The position numbers were made by a program, and so were the translations under genes. Positions 43,431 through 52,229 of a stretch of DNA of 64,000 nucleotides are shown here, in pieces. Numbering within the stretch: position 1 is the first letter of the stretch; the number at the start of each line of letters is the position of its first letter. The DNA comes from UBA685 sp049890215 (lineage in GTDB: Bacteria > Pseudomonadota > Alphaproteobacteria > Puniceispirillales > Puniceispirillaceae): NCBI GenBank assembly GCA_049890215.1, contig JBMHBX010000012.1, forward strand, positions 65,500 through 129,499, in the 5' to 3' direction. A model generated the notes under the pieces. The model worked only from the letters and a program-made list of their open reading frames with translations, was not told the DNA's origin and did not search any database.

Positions 43431-44069
43431 ATGAATAAATGGACATTACCTCATAAGCCATTAATTTTGGCTTCTAAGAGCAAGGCAAGGCAGGCTTTGC
43501 TTGATCAGGCAGGTATTGAGTACCACATAAAAACAGCCTCTTTAGATGAAGAAGCTGTCAGACAAAGCGCACAAAGCGAAGGTGCGTCTGCTGATGATAT
43601 CGCCTTGTTATTATCAGAAATGAAAGGTGAGCGTATTGCAAGCCAGCACCCTGATGCAATGATCATCTCTTGTGATCAGCTCCTTGTTTGTGAGGGTCAA
43701 ATCTATGGAAAAGCACAAGATATAACACAAGCCAAATCACAGCTCAGCCAGCTATCAGGAAAGCGTCACCAGTTAATCTCAGCTGTCATGCTATTTGATA
43801 ATGGCAGGCGCATTTGGCATCATATTGCCCGCCCAGAGATCACCTTTCACCAGTTGGATGAAACACAAATTGATGATTATCTTGCCTATTTTGGCAACCA
43901 GGCTTTATCAAGCCCTGGTTGCTATTTTCTCGAAGGGCCGGGCATTCATTTATTCGCAGATATATTTGGTGATTATTACGCTATCTTAGGCCTTCCCATG
44001 ATGGCCTTATTACCCCAGTTAAAACGCCACGGCCTCTCATTTGTCACGTCACAGAGCGCCGCATGTTAA
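43431..44069 (+). CDS. Maf-family nucleotide pyrophosphatase
   Basis: A 212-residue Maf/Ham1-fold enzyme hydrolysing non-canonical or methylated nucleoside triphosphates to limit misincorporation. LILASKSKARQALLDQAGI is the N-terminal signature, ISCDQLLVCEGQIYGK holds the metal aspartate, and GCYFLEGPGIHLFADIFGDYYAILGLP is the C-terminal motif. The second-motif residues suggest the YceF-like subgroup. Its 3' end overlaps coaE by 7 nt; aroE, often between them in alphaproteobacteria, is absent. Confidence 0.93.
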   Translation: MNKWTLPHKPLILASKSKARQALLDQAGIEYHIKTASLDEEAVRQSAQSEGASADDIALLLSEMKGERIASQHPDAMIISCDQLLVCEGQIYGKAQDITQAKSQLSQLSGKRHQLISAVMLFDNGRRIWHHIARPEITFHQLDETQIDDYLAYFGNQALSSPGCYFLEGPGIHLFADIFGDYYAILGLPMMALLPQLKRHGLSFVTSQSAAC

Positions 44070-44656
44070 TCATTGGTCTGACAGGCAGTATTGCCAGTGG
44101 TAAATCGACAATAACGCGGTATTTTTTGCGCCATCATATCCCTGTATTTGATTCTGATAAGATAGTGCATACATTACTTGGCCCGGGCGGTTCTGCGATT
44201 GACCCTGTCCTGTCTGCTTTTGGCAATGTTGGCAGCCATGATGAAGGCATAGACAGACAAAAACTTGGCGCTCAGGTCTTTGGTGATAAAGAGTCTTTGC
44301 AAAAACTGGAACAAATCCTGCACCCATTGGTCGCAGAAAGCCGTCATCATTATATGGCTTTTTGCCGGCGCCATCGTTTTGGTGCCATGGTACTTGATGT
44401 GCCCTTATTATTTGAAACAGGCACAGATCATTTATGTGATGTCACAATGATGTCATGGGCACCTGAGTTTTTGCTTGAAATGCGGGCCATGCAGCGCCCT
44501 GCTATGACGAAAGAAAAATTTCATGCTATTTTGAGCCATCAGCTAAGCCAGTTTGAAAAAGCAAAATTGGTGGATGAGAAGATAGCAACAGGGATAGGTT
44601 ATGCGGCGATGACAAGGCAATTACATAAGCTTTGCCATAAATGGCGCCTCAGATAA
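44063..44656 (+). CDS. coaE: Dephospho-CoA kinase
   Basis: A 197-residue P-loop kinase performing the final step of coenzyme A synthesis. The Walker A loop GLTGSIASGKSTITRYF is at the N-terminus, FDSDKIVHTLL follows, and LDVPLLFETG is the CoA-domain motif. It overlaps maf at the 5' end and dnaQ's upstream region at its 3' end (38 nt to the chosen dnaQ start). Length is normal. Confidence 0.95.
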   Translation: MLIIGLTGSIASGKSTITRYFLRHHIPVFDSDKIVHTLLGPGGSAIDPVLSAFGNVGSHDEGIDRQKLGAQVFGDKESLQKLEQILHPLVAESRHHYMAFCRRHRFGAMVLDVPLLFETGTDHLCDVTMMSWAPEFLLEMRAMQRPAMTKEKFHAILSHQLSQFEKAKLVDEKIATGIGYAAMTRQLHKLCHKWRLR

Positions 44657-44694
44657 AACAAAAGTCTAATACATCAACAGGGATTAAATGTGAC

Positions 44695-45408
44695 ATGGCT
44701 GACCATATTCGTGAAATCGTGCTTGATACAGAGACCACAGGTCTGAGCCCCGAAGAAGGCCACCGTATCATTGAAATTGGCGCGCTTGAGCTGATTAATC
44801 ATATGCCGACCGGCAACAAGTTGCATTTATATATCCAGCCGCAAAGAGACATAGAAGAAGCCGCTGAAAAAGTGCATGGAATCTCATCTGCCTTTTTGGC
44901 TGATAAACCTGTTTTTTCCGAAATCGCTGATCAATTTTTAGAGTTTATCAAAGATGATAAAATGATCATTCATAATGCCGCTTTTGATATGGGGTTTATC
45001 AATGCAGAATTAACGCGCCTTGGTCATGCGCCTCTACCAGATGATCGTGCGCTTGATACATTGGCACTGGCGCGGCGCAAATTTCCCGGCGCGCAAACCT
45101 CTCTTGATGCGCTTTGCCGGCGCTTTGAAATTGATAATTCTCACCGTGATCTTCACGGCGCTTTGATAGACGCTGATCTTCTGGCAGAGGTTTATATTGA
45201 ACTCATAGGCGGGCGCCAGCCAGATTTAGGCTTGAACAGATTGCCTGAAACATCTGCCTCTTTGTCACCAGATCAGGCCGCAAATGACGGGTTTGAAATC
45301 ATATCCGGGCCGTTGCGTCAGGCGCGCCCTCATGAAGCCACCTCTGATGAGATAGCTTCACATGAGGCATTTCTTGATACAATAAAAGACCCGATATGGC
45401 GCCGCTAA
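44695..45408 (+). CDS. dnaQ: DNA polymerase III epsilon subunit (3'-5' proofreading exonuclease)
   Basis: A 237-residue DEDDh exonuclease. Exo I is LDTETTGLSPEEGHRIIEIG (D11 and E13), Exo II is HNAAFDMGFINAEL, and Exo III HRDLHGALIDADLLAEVY contains the catalytic histidine and aspartate. The C-terminal 50 residues resemble the alpha-binding tail. The start at ATG 44695 has AGGG 9-12 nt upstream; an in-frame ATG at 44641 inside coaE is less likely. Converges with secB with a 4-nt gap. Confidence 0.96.
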   Translation: MADHIREIVLDTETTGLSPEEGHRIIEIGALELINHMPTGNKLHLYIQPQRDIEEAAEKVHGISSAFLADKPVFSEIADQFLEFIKDDKMIIHNAAFDMGFINAELTRLGHAPLPDDRALDTLALARRKFPGAQTSLDALCRRFEIDNSHRDLHGALIDADLLAEVYIELIGGRQPDLGLNRLPETSASLSPDQAANDGFEIISGPLRQARPHEATSDEIASHEAFLDTIKDPIWRR

Positions 45409-45412
45409 CAGC

Positions 45413-45976
45413 TTATTGTTTGGTGGCTTCTTCTGCCTGCTGCATTTGTTGCTGGCGTTGTTGTTCAAGAGAGTGGCGATAGACAGCCACAAAATCAACG
45501 GGCTGTAAATTCAAAGGCATAAAGCCACCATCTCTTGTCATATTGCTGATGATAGAGCGTGCAAATGGGAAAATAAGGCGTGGCCCTTCTATCATCACAA
45601 GAGGATTAATCTCATCCGGTGTTGCCTCAGGCACAGAAACAATCGCGGCATAAGTCAAATCAACCAGAAATAAGGGCTTATCATCTGTGATTGCCTTGGC
45701 AGTCAGATTCAAACGCACCTCATATTGCGTCTCAGATACTTTATCAGCATTCACATTGACGCCAATCTCCACCTGTGGCTGCTGCACAGGCTCAAGATGG
45801 GCAGAGACTGCATTTGGGTTTTCAAATGATAAATCTTTCACATATTGAGAATGAATCATCACCTGAAGAGGCCGTCTTTGCTGTGTTGGCTGTTCTGCCT
45901 GCGGGCTTGTATCCTGCTGATTTTGTGATTTGGCCTTAGGCGCTTTCGCCCCTGCTTTTGCTTTCTTTTTTGCCAT
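45413..45976 (-). CDS. secB: Protein-export chaperone SecB
   Basis: A 187-residue tetrameric chaperone keeping preproteins unfolded for SecA. Core motifs are MIHSQYVKDLSFENPNA, VNVNADKVSETQYEVRLNLTA, VDLTYAAIVSV and FPFARSIISNMTRDGGFMPLNLQPVDF. The first 30 residues are a lysine- and glutamine-rich extension. dnaQ-secB adjacency near the origin is typical of alphaproteobacteria. Confidence 0.96.
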   Translation of the reverse strand: MAKKKAKAGAKAPKAKSQNQQDTSPQAEQPTQQRRPLQVMIHSQYVKDLSFENPNAVSAHLEPVQQPQVEIGVNVNADKVSETQYEVRLNLTAKAITDDKPLFLVDLTYAAIVSVPEATPDEINPLVMIEGPRLIFPFARSIISNMTRDGGFMPLNLQPVDFVAVYRHSLEQQRQQQMQQAEEATKQ

Positions 45977-46050
45977 GAAAGTGATCCTTTATTGTGGCGA
46001 ATGACAATGACATTTATGTGTCATTAAATAACATGATTAACTTTTTTCGT

Positions 46051-46590
46051 TTACTTTTTTTCTGTGAATTGCCCTTCAATAATATCATCACCTTCAGATA
46101 TGCCGCCGCGCGCCTGTCCTGGCTCATCGGGCATGCTCTTTGGCGCTGAAAAAGGATGGTCTTGTGACTGGTTTTGCCCAAAACCGCCTGACCTGAACCC
46201 ACCTGAAAAATTGCGGCTCATCCCTGCCATGGCTCTTGCGGAAAAATGCCGCGCAATATAGTTGCCAATAATAGCGCGAAGGCCCGGCATAAAACATAAA
46301 AGCCCTAAAACATCTGTTACATATCCAGGGATCAGCATTAAAATAGCGCCGGCAAGCAATGATAAAGAGCTGGCTATGGCATGGCTGTTCATCTGGCCTT
46401 TTGCCAGATCAGCGCGAAAAGAGGCCATGACGATCGCTGATTGTGATCGTAACAGGCGAATGCCGATAATAGCGGTGACAAAAATACCCAAAAACGCAAG
46501 CAAGCCGCCAATTGCGTCAACGACATGCGCCATTGCTTCAAATTCAACCCATCCATAAATGACAAATGCGATAATGCCATAGAGTGCCAT
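46051..46590 (-). CDS. FxsA-family inner-membrane protein
   Basis: A 179-residue membrane protein with four hydrophobic segments (about residues 2-14, 27-47, 72-90 and 91-103) and LLAGAILMLIPGYVTDVLGLLCFMP, the FxsA hallmark. The C-terminal tail is soluble, GS- and Q-rich with an RNFSGGFRSGGFGQN stretch. E. coli FxsA counters exclusion of phage T7 by the F plasmid when overproduced; its normal role is not known. AAGGAAGG precedes the ATG. It is divergent from the Tim44-like gene. Confidence 0.9.
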   Translation of the reverse strand: MALYGIIAFVIYGWVEFEAMAHVVDAIGGLLAFLGIFVTAIIGIRLLRSQSAIVMASFRADLAKGQMNSHAIASSLSLLAGAILMLIPGYVTDVLGLLCFMPGLRAIIGNYIARHFSARAMAGMSRNFSGGFRSGGFGQNQSQDHPFSAPKSMPDEPGQARGGISEGDDIIEGQFTEKK

Positions 46591-46730
46591 TTTTTGCCTT
46601 CCTTCCTTGCCCTTTTTGTGGTTTGTCCCTATCTCTTAGATTGTGGATAGGCTATTATGGGCCATGATATCCTAAAAAAACAGGATTGTGACACAACAAA
46701 CGCTTCACTTTTTAACATATGGGGATTGCC

Positions 46731-47387
46731 GTGCCCTTTGTCGATATTTTGATATTCGCCATTATCGCTATTTTTCTTGTCTTTCGTTTGCGCAACATCC
46801 TTGGGACAAGACATGGCTATGAACAGACACCAGAAGAGCAAAGCCAGAGATTTGCCAAAGCAGACGACAGCCAGGACAGGGCAGATGCACAAGATAATAT
46901 CGTGCCGCTGCGACCAGAATTGCGCTCAGGCTCAGGCATAGCTGCGATTCAAAAAGCAGATCCGTCTTTTGATGAAACACAATTTATGCAAGGTGCCGCC
47001 TCAGCATTTTCTCTTGTTCTCAGCGCTTTTGCCGAAGGGGATCTTTCACAATTGCGCCGGCTTCTTGGCTATGATTTATTTAATGAATTCTCAGAAGCTA
47101 TCCGTCAGCGCAATGCCGAAAATGAATCTTTGTCCCTGACCATTGATGATATTGAAGATGTGCAAATTCTCGATGGTGAGCTTGTTGATGGTATGGCGTC
47201 TGTGACAGTTCGTTTTGTGTCTCGTCAAACACGTCATCTTTTTGATAAAGATGGCAATGAGATCATTGATGATGGGGCAGATAATGAATCCATGATTGAT
47301 GTCTGGACTTTTGAGCGTGACACACAAATCACAGATCCCAATTGGAAGCTTGTGGAAACAGCCACCGAAGGCGGAGATGATGGCTAG
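46731..47387 (+). CDS. Tim44/TimA-like inner-membrane-associated protein
   Basis: A 218-residue protein with one N-terminal hydrophobic anchor (FVDILIFAIIAIFLVFRLRNILG) and a C-terminal Tim44-like domain starting near DETQFMQGAASAFSLVLSAFAEGD and ending with VDVWTFERDTQITDPNWKLV-type sequence. Mitochondrial Tim44 tethers the import motor; bacterial TimA may help membrane-protein assembly. The GTG at 46731, with GGGGA 5 nt upstream, is preferred; an ATG at 46719 lacks a ribosome-binding site. Its stop overlaps the smr gene start by one base. Confidence 0.88.
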   Translation: MPFVDILIFAIIAIFLVFRLRNILGTRHGYEQTPEEQSQRFAKADDSQDRADAQDNIVPLRPELRSGSGIAAIQKADPSFDETQFMQGAASAFSLVLSAFAEGDLSQLRRLLGYDLFNEFSEAIRQRNAENESLSLTIDDIEDVQILDGELVDGMASVTVRFVSRQTRHLFDKDGNEIIDDGADNESMIDVWTFERDTQITDPNWKLVETATEGGDDG

Positions 47388-47950
47388 TGGCAAAAAAAAC
47401 GCCGCCATCTGATGATTTCGATCTCTGGGCAAAAGTGACAAAGACAGTCACCCCTGCTAACAGAGAGGATGTGCTATTTGCTGATACGACCAAAAAAGCG
47501 CCCTTAAAAAGCCCCGGCAGTCAGAAAAAACAAAACAGCCAAAAGCAGGTTGCGCCGCCTAAAATAGCGCCTATCATAAAGACCTCTGTCAAACCGGCTG
47601 ATTTACGTTTCGCTGAGCCCCAAAAGCGCGCCGGTATTGATAATGCCTCTGCCAGACGGCTGACCAAAGGGTATTTTGCAATTGATGAGATGATTGATCT
47701 GCATGGCAAAACCGAAGCGATGGCGCATAAGGCGTTGGTGCAATTTGTTCTCAGCGCAAGCCGCAATGGTGCCAGAACATTGCTTGTGATCACAGGAAAA
47801 GGCGCAAAAGGTCAGGGTGTTTTACGCCAAAAAGTACCAGACTGGCTGCAAGAACCGCCTCTTAAATCACATGTTCTGGCGATTTCTCAGGCAAGCCCCA
47901 AAGATGGTGGCGGCGGCGCTTATTATGTACGCTTGCGCCGCATGAGATAA
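47387..47950 (+). CDS. Smr-domain protein
   Basis: A 187-residue protein ending in a small MutS-related (Smr) nuclease-like domain: EMIDLHGKTEAMAHKALVQFV, LLVITGKGAKGQGVLRQKVPDWL and GGGGAYYVRLRR. The first 80 residues are basic and low-complexity. Start is GTG at 47387, overlapping the upstream stop (TAGTG). Smr domains can nick DNA or cleave RNA; the precise role is unknown. In related genomes an mltA gene often stands between the Tim44-like and Smr genes; it is missing here. Confidence 0.9.
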   Translation: MAKKTPPSDDFDLWAKVTKTVTPANREDVLFADTTKKAPLKSPGSQKKQNSQKQVAPPKIAPIIKTSVKPADLRFAEPQKRAGIDNASARRLTKGYFAIDEMIDLHGKTEAMAHKALVQFVLSASRNGARTLLVITGKGAKGQGVLRQKVPDWLQEPPLKSHVLAISQASPKDGGGGAYYVRLRRMR

Positions 47951-47979
47951 TCTGGTCCATAACCCCCACAGGAGAAAAC

Positions 47980-48342
47980 ATGACTCCTTTTGGCAAATTA
48001 ATGCGTTACTGGCGCAAAGAAAAAAACATAACACTAGCAGAACAAGCCGCTTATCTTGAGGTGTCATCTGCTTATTTATCCGCTCTGGAACATGGCAAAA
48101 GAGGCAAGCCCTCATTTGCGATGGTTGATCAGATTTGCGTATTTTTTGATCTTATCTGGGATGAGGCAGAAGCTGTTAGTCAGGCGGCAAGCCTGTCACA
48201 TCCAAAACCGGTTATTGATGTATCCGGCCAGTCAGAAGAGGCGGTGGCCTTTGCCAATTTAGTGGCCCAGAATATCGACAGGCTTAGCGAAGATGACTGC
48301 CGCCTTTTGTCAGATAAGCTGAGGTCTTGTCTCTCGCACTGA
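47980..48342 (+). CDS. XRE-family helix-turn-helix protein
   Basis: A 120-residue regulator with an N-terminal HTH_XRE domain, FGKLMRYWRKEKNITLAEQAAYLEVSSAYLSALEHGKRG, followed by a helical C-terminal tail. An AGGAGA box lies 6 nt before the ATG. It follows the Smr gene by 29 nt, a conserved alphaproteobacterial neighbour pair. Targets are unknown; no partner toxin is adjacent, so an antitoxin role is not supported. Confidence 0.87.
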   Translation: MTPFGKLMRYWRKEKNITLAEQAAYLEVSSAYLSALEHGKRGKPSFAMVDQICVFFDLIWDEAEAVSQAASLSHPKPVIDVSGQSEEAVAFANLVAQNIDRLSEDDCRLLSDKLRSCLSH

Positions 48343-48459
48343 TTATCTGCACTTTTGTGCGTTACGCCAAACTGGCAAAATTCATAAAAAGCTGATACAT
48401 GATAAAAAACAGATTTCATCCGCCTCACCAGGCTTTTTGATCAGATACAGGATGTTTCA

Positions 48460-49059
48460 ATGAGACAGGCAGATATAACGCGTAAAACAAATGAAACAGA
48501 GATTTCTGTTTCAGTAAATCTTGATGGCACAGGACAAGCTGATATCACCACAGGAATTGGCTTTTTGGATCATATGCTGGAACAATTGGCACGCCATTCT
48601 ATGATGGATCTGACACTATCAGCTGTCGGTGATTTGCATATTGATGCGCACCACACCACAGAAGATACAGGCTGGGCAATCGGCGCCGCGCTGAAACAGG
48701 CGCTAGGCGATCGCAGAGGAATTGCGCGTTATGCCCATGCCTATTTGCCAATGGATGAATGCTTAAGCCGCGTGGCAATTGATGTTTCCGGCAGGCCGTT
48801 TCTGGTCTGGCGGGCAGATTTGCCCTCTCCTGTCCTTGGCGATATGGAAACAGAATTATTCCGCGAATGGTTTCAGGCTTTTGCGATGGGCGCAGGGCTG
48901 ACGCTTCATGTCGAAAATCTCTATGGCGTCAATACGCACCATATCGTTGAGAGCATTTATAAAGGGCTTGCGCGTGCGTTGCGTGATGCTGTGGCTATTG
49001 ACCAGAAACAAGGTGACAGAATCCCGTCAACCAAAGGTACTTTGGGCGGCAGCTTGTGA
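48460..49059 (+). CDS. hisB: Imidazoleglycerol-phosphate dehydratase
   Basis: A 199-residue histidine-pathway enzyme. GIGFLDHMLEQLARHSMMDL, the first metal-binding motif (DAHHTTEDTGWAIG) and the second, ENLYGVNTHHIVESIYKGLARALRDA, are all present; it is the monofunctional type without the phosphatase part. The 118-nt leader before it has no attenuator-like histidine run. The stop overlaps hisH by 4 nt (GTGA). Confidence 0.97.
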   Translation: MRQADITRKTNETEISVSVNLDGTGQADITTGIGFLDHMLEQLARHSMMDLTLSAVGDLHIDAHHTTEDTGWAIGAALKQALGDRRGIARYAHAYLPMDECLSRVAIDVSGRPFLVWRADLPSPVLGDMETELFREWFQAFAMGAGLTLHVENLYGVNTHHIVESIYKGLARALRDAVAIDQKQGDRIPSTKGTLGGSL

Positions 49060-49700
49060 GCATAATTGCAGTCATAGATTACGGCTCTGGCAATTTGCGT
49101 TCAGTCGTCAATGCTGTGCGCGCCGCCGCCACAGATGATGGCCGCGATGATAAGGTGATTTTGGCCAAAACAGGTGAGGATTTGGTATCAGCTGATGCGA
49201 TTATCTTACCCGGTGTTGGCCATTTTGCTGATTGCCGGCGTAATTTGGCAAATGCCACAGGCCTTGAACAAAGCCTGTCTGAGATGGTGCACGCCAAAGC
49301 CAGACCATTTCTTGGTATTTGTGTGGGTATGCAGATGATGGCCACAACAGGCTATGAAGGGCAGGCGATTGACGGTCTGTCATGGATTGCGGGCGATGTC
49401 AAAAGACTGCAACCTGACCCATCAAGCCTGAAGATTCCGCATATGGGATGGAATGCGCTCACCTTCTCAAGGCCGCACCCTGTCACCTCTCATATGTCAT
49501 CTTGTGCACAGGTCTATTTTGTCCATAGCTATCATATGCGTGCCAATGATGCACAAGCTGTGGTGGCAACAACAGATTATGGTCATCCTGTGACAGCGAT
49601 CATTGCACGCGATACGATGATTGGGACGCAATTTCACCCTGAAAAAAGCCAGGCAGAAGGACAGTCATTTTTGCGTGGGTTTCTGAATTGGCGGCCATAA
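49056..49700 (+). CDS. hisH: Imidazole glycerol phosphate synthase, glutaminase subunit
   Basis: A 214-residue class I glutamine amidotransferase that feeds ammonia to HisF. AVIDYGSGNLRSVVNAV is the N-terminus, LGICVGMQMM has the catalytic cysteine, and IGTQFHPEKSQAEG carries the histidine and glutamate of the triad. Starts at GTG 49056 overlapping the hisB stop. Confidence 0.97.
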   Translation: MSIIAVIDYGSGNLRSVVNAVRAAATDDGRDDKVILAKTGEDLVSADAIILPGVGHFADCRRNLANATGLEQSLSEMVHAKARPFLGICVGMQMMATTGYEGQAIDGLSWIAGDVKRLQPDPSSLKIPHMGWNALTFSRPHPVTSHMSSCAQVYFVHSYHMRANDAQAVVATTDYGHPVTAIIARDTMIGTQFHPEKSQAEGQSFLRGFLNWRP

Positions 49701-49724
49701 TCTAAAAGGCGGGGCAATGATAAG

Positions 49725-50270
49725 ATGAGCACAGAATTTTCAACGTTAAATAAAGCCCGCGTGACTTTGGAAAATGCGGATGCACTAAGTGCAAATGATC
49801 TTTCAGAATTATGTGACGCTGCCGAGGAAGCAATACAAAGTGGTGGTGGTTTTGGATGGTTGCAGGCACCGCCCCGAAATATTCTCGAAGATTACTGGCG
49901 CGGCGTTTTGCTGATTCCCGAACGAAGCCTGATTGTCGGCAAAGTCGATATGGTGATTGCCGGATCATGCCAGATTGTCCGGCCTCCCAAAGCTAATGAA
50001 GCACAGGCTTTTGCCTGCCAGCTGACCACTTTTTTTCTGGCACCATGGGCCAGAGGCTATGGGCTGGCACAAAAATTAGTTGATGAGGCAGAGGATTTTG
50101 CCAAAAGTCAGGGTTTTTCTGTGATCAATCTTGATGTCCGCGCTACCCAGGAACGTGCCATTCATTCTTTTGAAGCGTGCGGTTTCAAACGATTTGGCAC
50201 CAATCCTTATTATGCGCTTGTTGATGGTGAATATGTCACAGGCTATTATTATTCCAAAGAAATTCGCTAA
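49725..50270 (+). CDS. GNAT-family acetyltransferase inside the his operon
   Basis: A 181-residue acetyltransferase. The acetyl-CoA-binding motif A is LAPWARGYGLAQKLVDEAEDFA, and the strand-helix after it is FSVINLDVRATQERAIHSFEACGFKRFG; it ends in YYYSKEIR. It lies between hisH and hisA with 24- and 42-nt gaps on the same strand, so it is probably part of the histidine transcript. The substrate is not known; a histidine-pathway role is possible but unproven. Confidence 0.88.
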   Translation: MSTEFSTLNKARVTLENADALSANDLSELCDAAEEAIQSGGGFGWLQAPPRNILEDYWRGVLLIPERSLIVGKVDMVIAGSCQIVRPPKANEAQAFACQLTTFFLAPWARGYGLAQKLVDEAEDFAKSQGFSVINLDVRATQERAIHSFEACGFKRFGTNPYYALVDGEYVTGYYYSKEIR

Positions 50271-50312
50271 TCATGTGATGGTCAGTGTTAACAGTCAAAA
50301 AAGAGAATCCCA

Positions 50313-51047
50313 TTGTCAGAATTTGAAATTTATCCAGCGATTGATCTAAAAGATGGTCAGGGTGTGCGCCTGTTACATGGTGATTTTGCCAAAATGACAA
50401 TCTATGCTCCTGATCCGGCACAAAAAGCACGCTCTTTTTTGCAAAGTGGGGCAAATTGGGTTCATGTGGTTGATTTGGATGGGGCACTTGCCGGGACAGG
50501 CATAAATGCACAAGCTGTATCAGACATACTGGCAACGGGTGCCCGCATACAGCTTGGCGGCGGTATCCGCACAATGGCCCATATCGAAAACTGGCTCTCA
50601 GCAGGGGTGGCACGTGTGATTTTAGGCACCGCTGCTTTGCGTGATCCCACCCTTGTGATTGAGGCTGCCAAAACATTCCCCGGCCAGATCGCTGTTGGCG
50701 CTGATGCCAAAGACGGGATGATCGCAGCTGAAGGCTGGCTTGATGTCTCAGATGTCAAAGCCACAGATTTGGTGCGCCGTTTTGAAGATTGCGGTGTGGC
50801 TGCCGTCATTTTCACAGATATCGGAAGAGATGGTGCGCTGACCGGTGTGAATGCCGAAGCCACTGCCAAAATCGCGCAGGCTGTCTCTATTCCGGTGATT
50901 GCGTCTGGCGGTGTGGCCTCTATGGCAGATATTGATGCGTGCCTTGCCTATCGTCAAAGCGGGATAGCCGGTGTGATTACAGGGCGGGCGATTTATGATG
51001 GCCGCCTTGATTTAGCAGCTGCCATTCAGGCCTCAAAGGAGGCATAG
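50313..51047 (+). CDS. hisA: ProFAR isomerase HisA
   Basis: A 244-residue beta/alpha-barrel isomerase of histidine synthesis. YPAIDLKDGQGVRLLHGDF opens the barrel with the first catalytic aspartate, VVDLDGALAG, LGGGIRTMAHIENWL and VIFTDIGRDGALTGVN (second aspartate), VIASGGVASMADI follow. No ATG or GTG fits; the start is TTG at 50313, with an AAAGAGA box upstream. TTG may lower its translation relative to neighbours. Confidence 0.96.
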   Translation: MSEFEIYPAIDLKDGQGVRLLHGDFAKMTIYAPDPAQKARSFLQSGANWVHVVDLDGALAGTGINAQAVSDILATGARIQLGGGIRTMAHIENWLSAGVARVILGTAALRDPTLVIEAAKTFPGQIAVGADAKDGMIAAEGWLDVSDVKATDLVRRFEDCGVAAVIFTDIGRDGALTGVNAEATAKIAQAVSIPVIASGGVASMADIDACLAYRQSGIAGVITGRAIYDGRLDLAAAIQASKEA

Positions 51048-51050
51048 CAG

Positions 51051-51818
51051 ATGTTAAGCGCGCGTGTTATCCCTTGTCTGGATGTGCATGAAGGCCGAGT
51101 GGTCAAAGGTGTGAATTTCGTCAATCTGATAGATGCAGGCGATCCCGTAGAACAGGCAAAGATCTATGATGCCGCAGGGGCAGATGAATTATGCCTTCTT
51201 GATATCTCAGCAAGTCATGAAGGGCGCGACAGCATTTATGATGTGATCGCCAAAGTGGCTGATCATTGCTTTATGCCTCTTACCGTTGGCGGCGGTGTCC
51301 GGCAGGTTGAAGATTATCGCAAAATGTTATTATCAGGCGCTGATAAAGTATCAGTGAACTCATCTGCCGTGGCTGACCCGCATTTGCTGAGCAGGGCCGC
51401 TGATCGCTTTGGCTCTCAATGTGTTGTTCTTGGCATTGATGCCAGAATGAATGATGATGGCATGTTTGAAGTCTTCACTCATGGCGGTCGCAAAGGCACA
51501 GGTATTGATGCTGTAAAATGGGCAGAACGTGGACAAGAATTAGGGGCAGGTGAAATATTACTGACATCTATGGGCGGCGATGGCACCAAAGATGGTTTTG
51601 ATCTGCCATTGACCAGAGCTGTCTCAGACGCTGTCTCTATCCCTGTGATTGCCTCAGGCGGCGCTGGCAAGCCAGAGGATTTTGCCACCGCCATAACCAA
51701 AGGCCATGCCTCTGCTGTTCTGGCAGCTTCTGTCTTTCATTTTGGACAAATGACCATAGATGAGGCAAAATCGGCTATGGCTAAGGCAGGTGTTCCTGTC
51801 AGGCGCCTTAACCGATAA
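51051..51818 (+). CDS. hisF: Imidazole glycerol phosphate synthase, cyclase subunit
   Basis: A 255-residue beta/alpha-barrel partner of HisH. RVIPCLDVHEGRVVKGVNFVNL holds the catalytic aspartate near residue 11, LTVGGGVRQVEDYRKML, KVSVNSSAV, LGIDARMNDDG and LTSMGGDGTKDGFDLPL with the second aspartate follow. It starts 3 nt after the hisA stop, with AGGAGG inside the end of hisA. Confidence 0.98.
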   Translation: MLSARVIPCLDVHEGRVVKGVNFVNLIDAGDPVEQAKIYDAAGADELCLLDISASHEGRDSIYDVIAKVADHCFMPLTVGGGVRQVEDYRKMLLSGADKVSVNSSAVADPHLLSRAADRFGSQCVVLGIDARMNDDGMFEVFTHGGRKGTGIDAVKWAERGQELGAGEILLTSMGGDGTKDGFDLPLTRAVSDAVSIPVIASGGAGKPEDFATAITKGHASAVLAASVFHFGQMTIDEAKSAMAKAGVPVRRLNR

Positions 51819-51851
51819 GATATCTGCACGGATAATATAAAGGATGTCATT

Positions 51852-52178
51852 ATGACTCAAACTGCTGAGATTCTTGACAGGCTCTTTGCCGAGATTCAAA
51901 CAAAGGCACAAGGTGATCCTGACAAAAGCTACACAGCAAGCTTGCTTGCCAAAGCGCCCGATTTGCCCTTGCGCAAATTATCAGAAGAAGTCACAGAAGC
52001 GATTCTGGAAGCCATGCATGGTAATCAGAAAGCATTGATGAGCGAATCAGCTGATATCTTATATCATTTGCTTGTTGTCTGGCAGGCAGCCGGTATTAAG
52101 GCTGAAGATGTCTGGCAGATTCTGGCTGAAAGGCAAGGCACGTCAGGTCTTGTTGAAAAAGCAAACCGTGCGCCTTAA
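51852..52178 (+). CDS. hisE: Phosphoribosyl-ATP pyrophosphohydrolase
   Basis: A 108-residue all-alpha NTP pyrophosphohydrolase acting early in histidine synthesis. SYTASLLAKAPDLPLRKLSEEVTEAILEAMHG carries the acidic EExxE-type metal motif, and ESADILYHLLVVWQAAGI is the second motif. It closes the hisB-H-GNAT-A-F-E cluster; hisI, hisG and hisD are not in the window. Confidence 0.95.
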   Translation: MTQTAEILDRLFAEIQTKAQGDPDKSYTASLLAKAPDLPLRKLSEEVTEAILEAMHGNQKALMSESADILYHLLVVWQAAGIKAEDVWQILAERQGTSGLVEKANRAP

Positions 52179-52229
52179 ATCGATGTCATATCGAAGTCAA
52201 CAATAAGGAAAAAAGGGGCAGGATACATA

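Noticed and set aside
47980..48342. Antitoxin of a toxin-antitoxin pair
   Set aside because: The XRE protein has no small partner gene on either side and sits in a conserved housekeeping neighbourhood.
48422..48438. Terminator after the XRE gene
   Set aside because: GCCT-CACC-AGGC followed by T5 has only a 4-bp stem, too weak to call.
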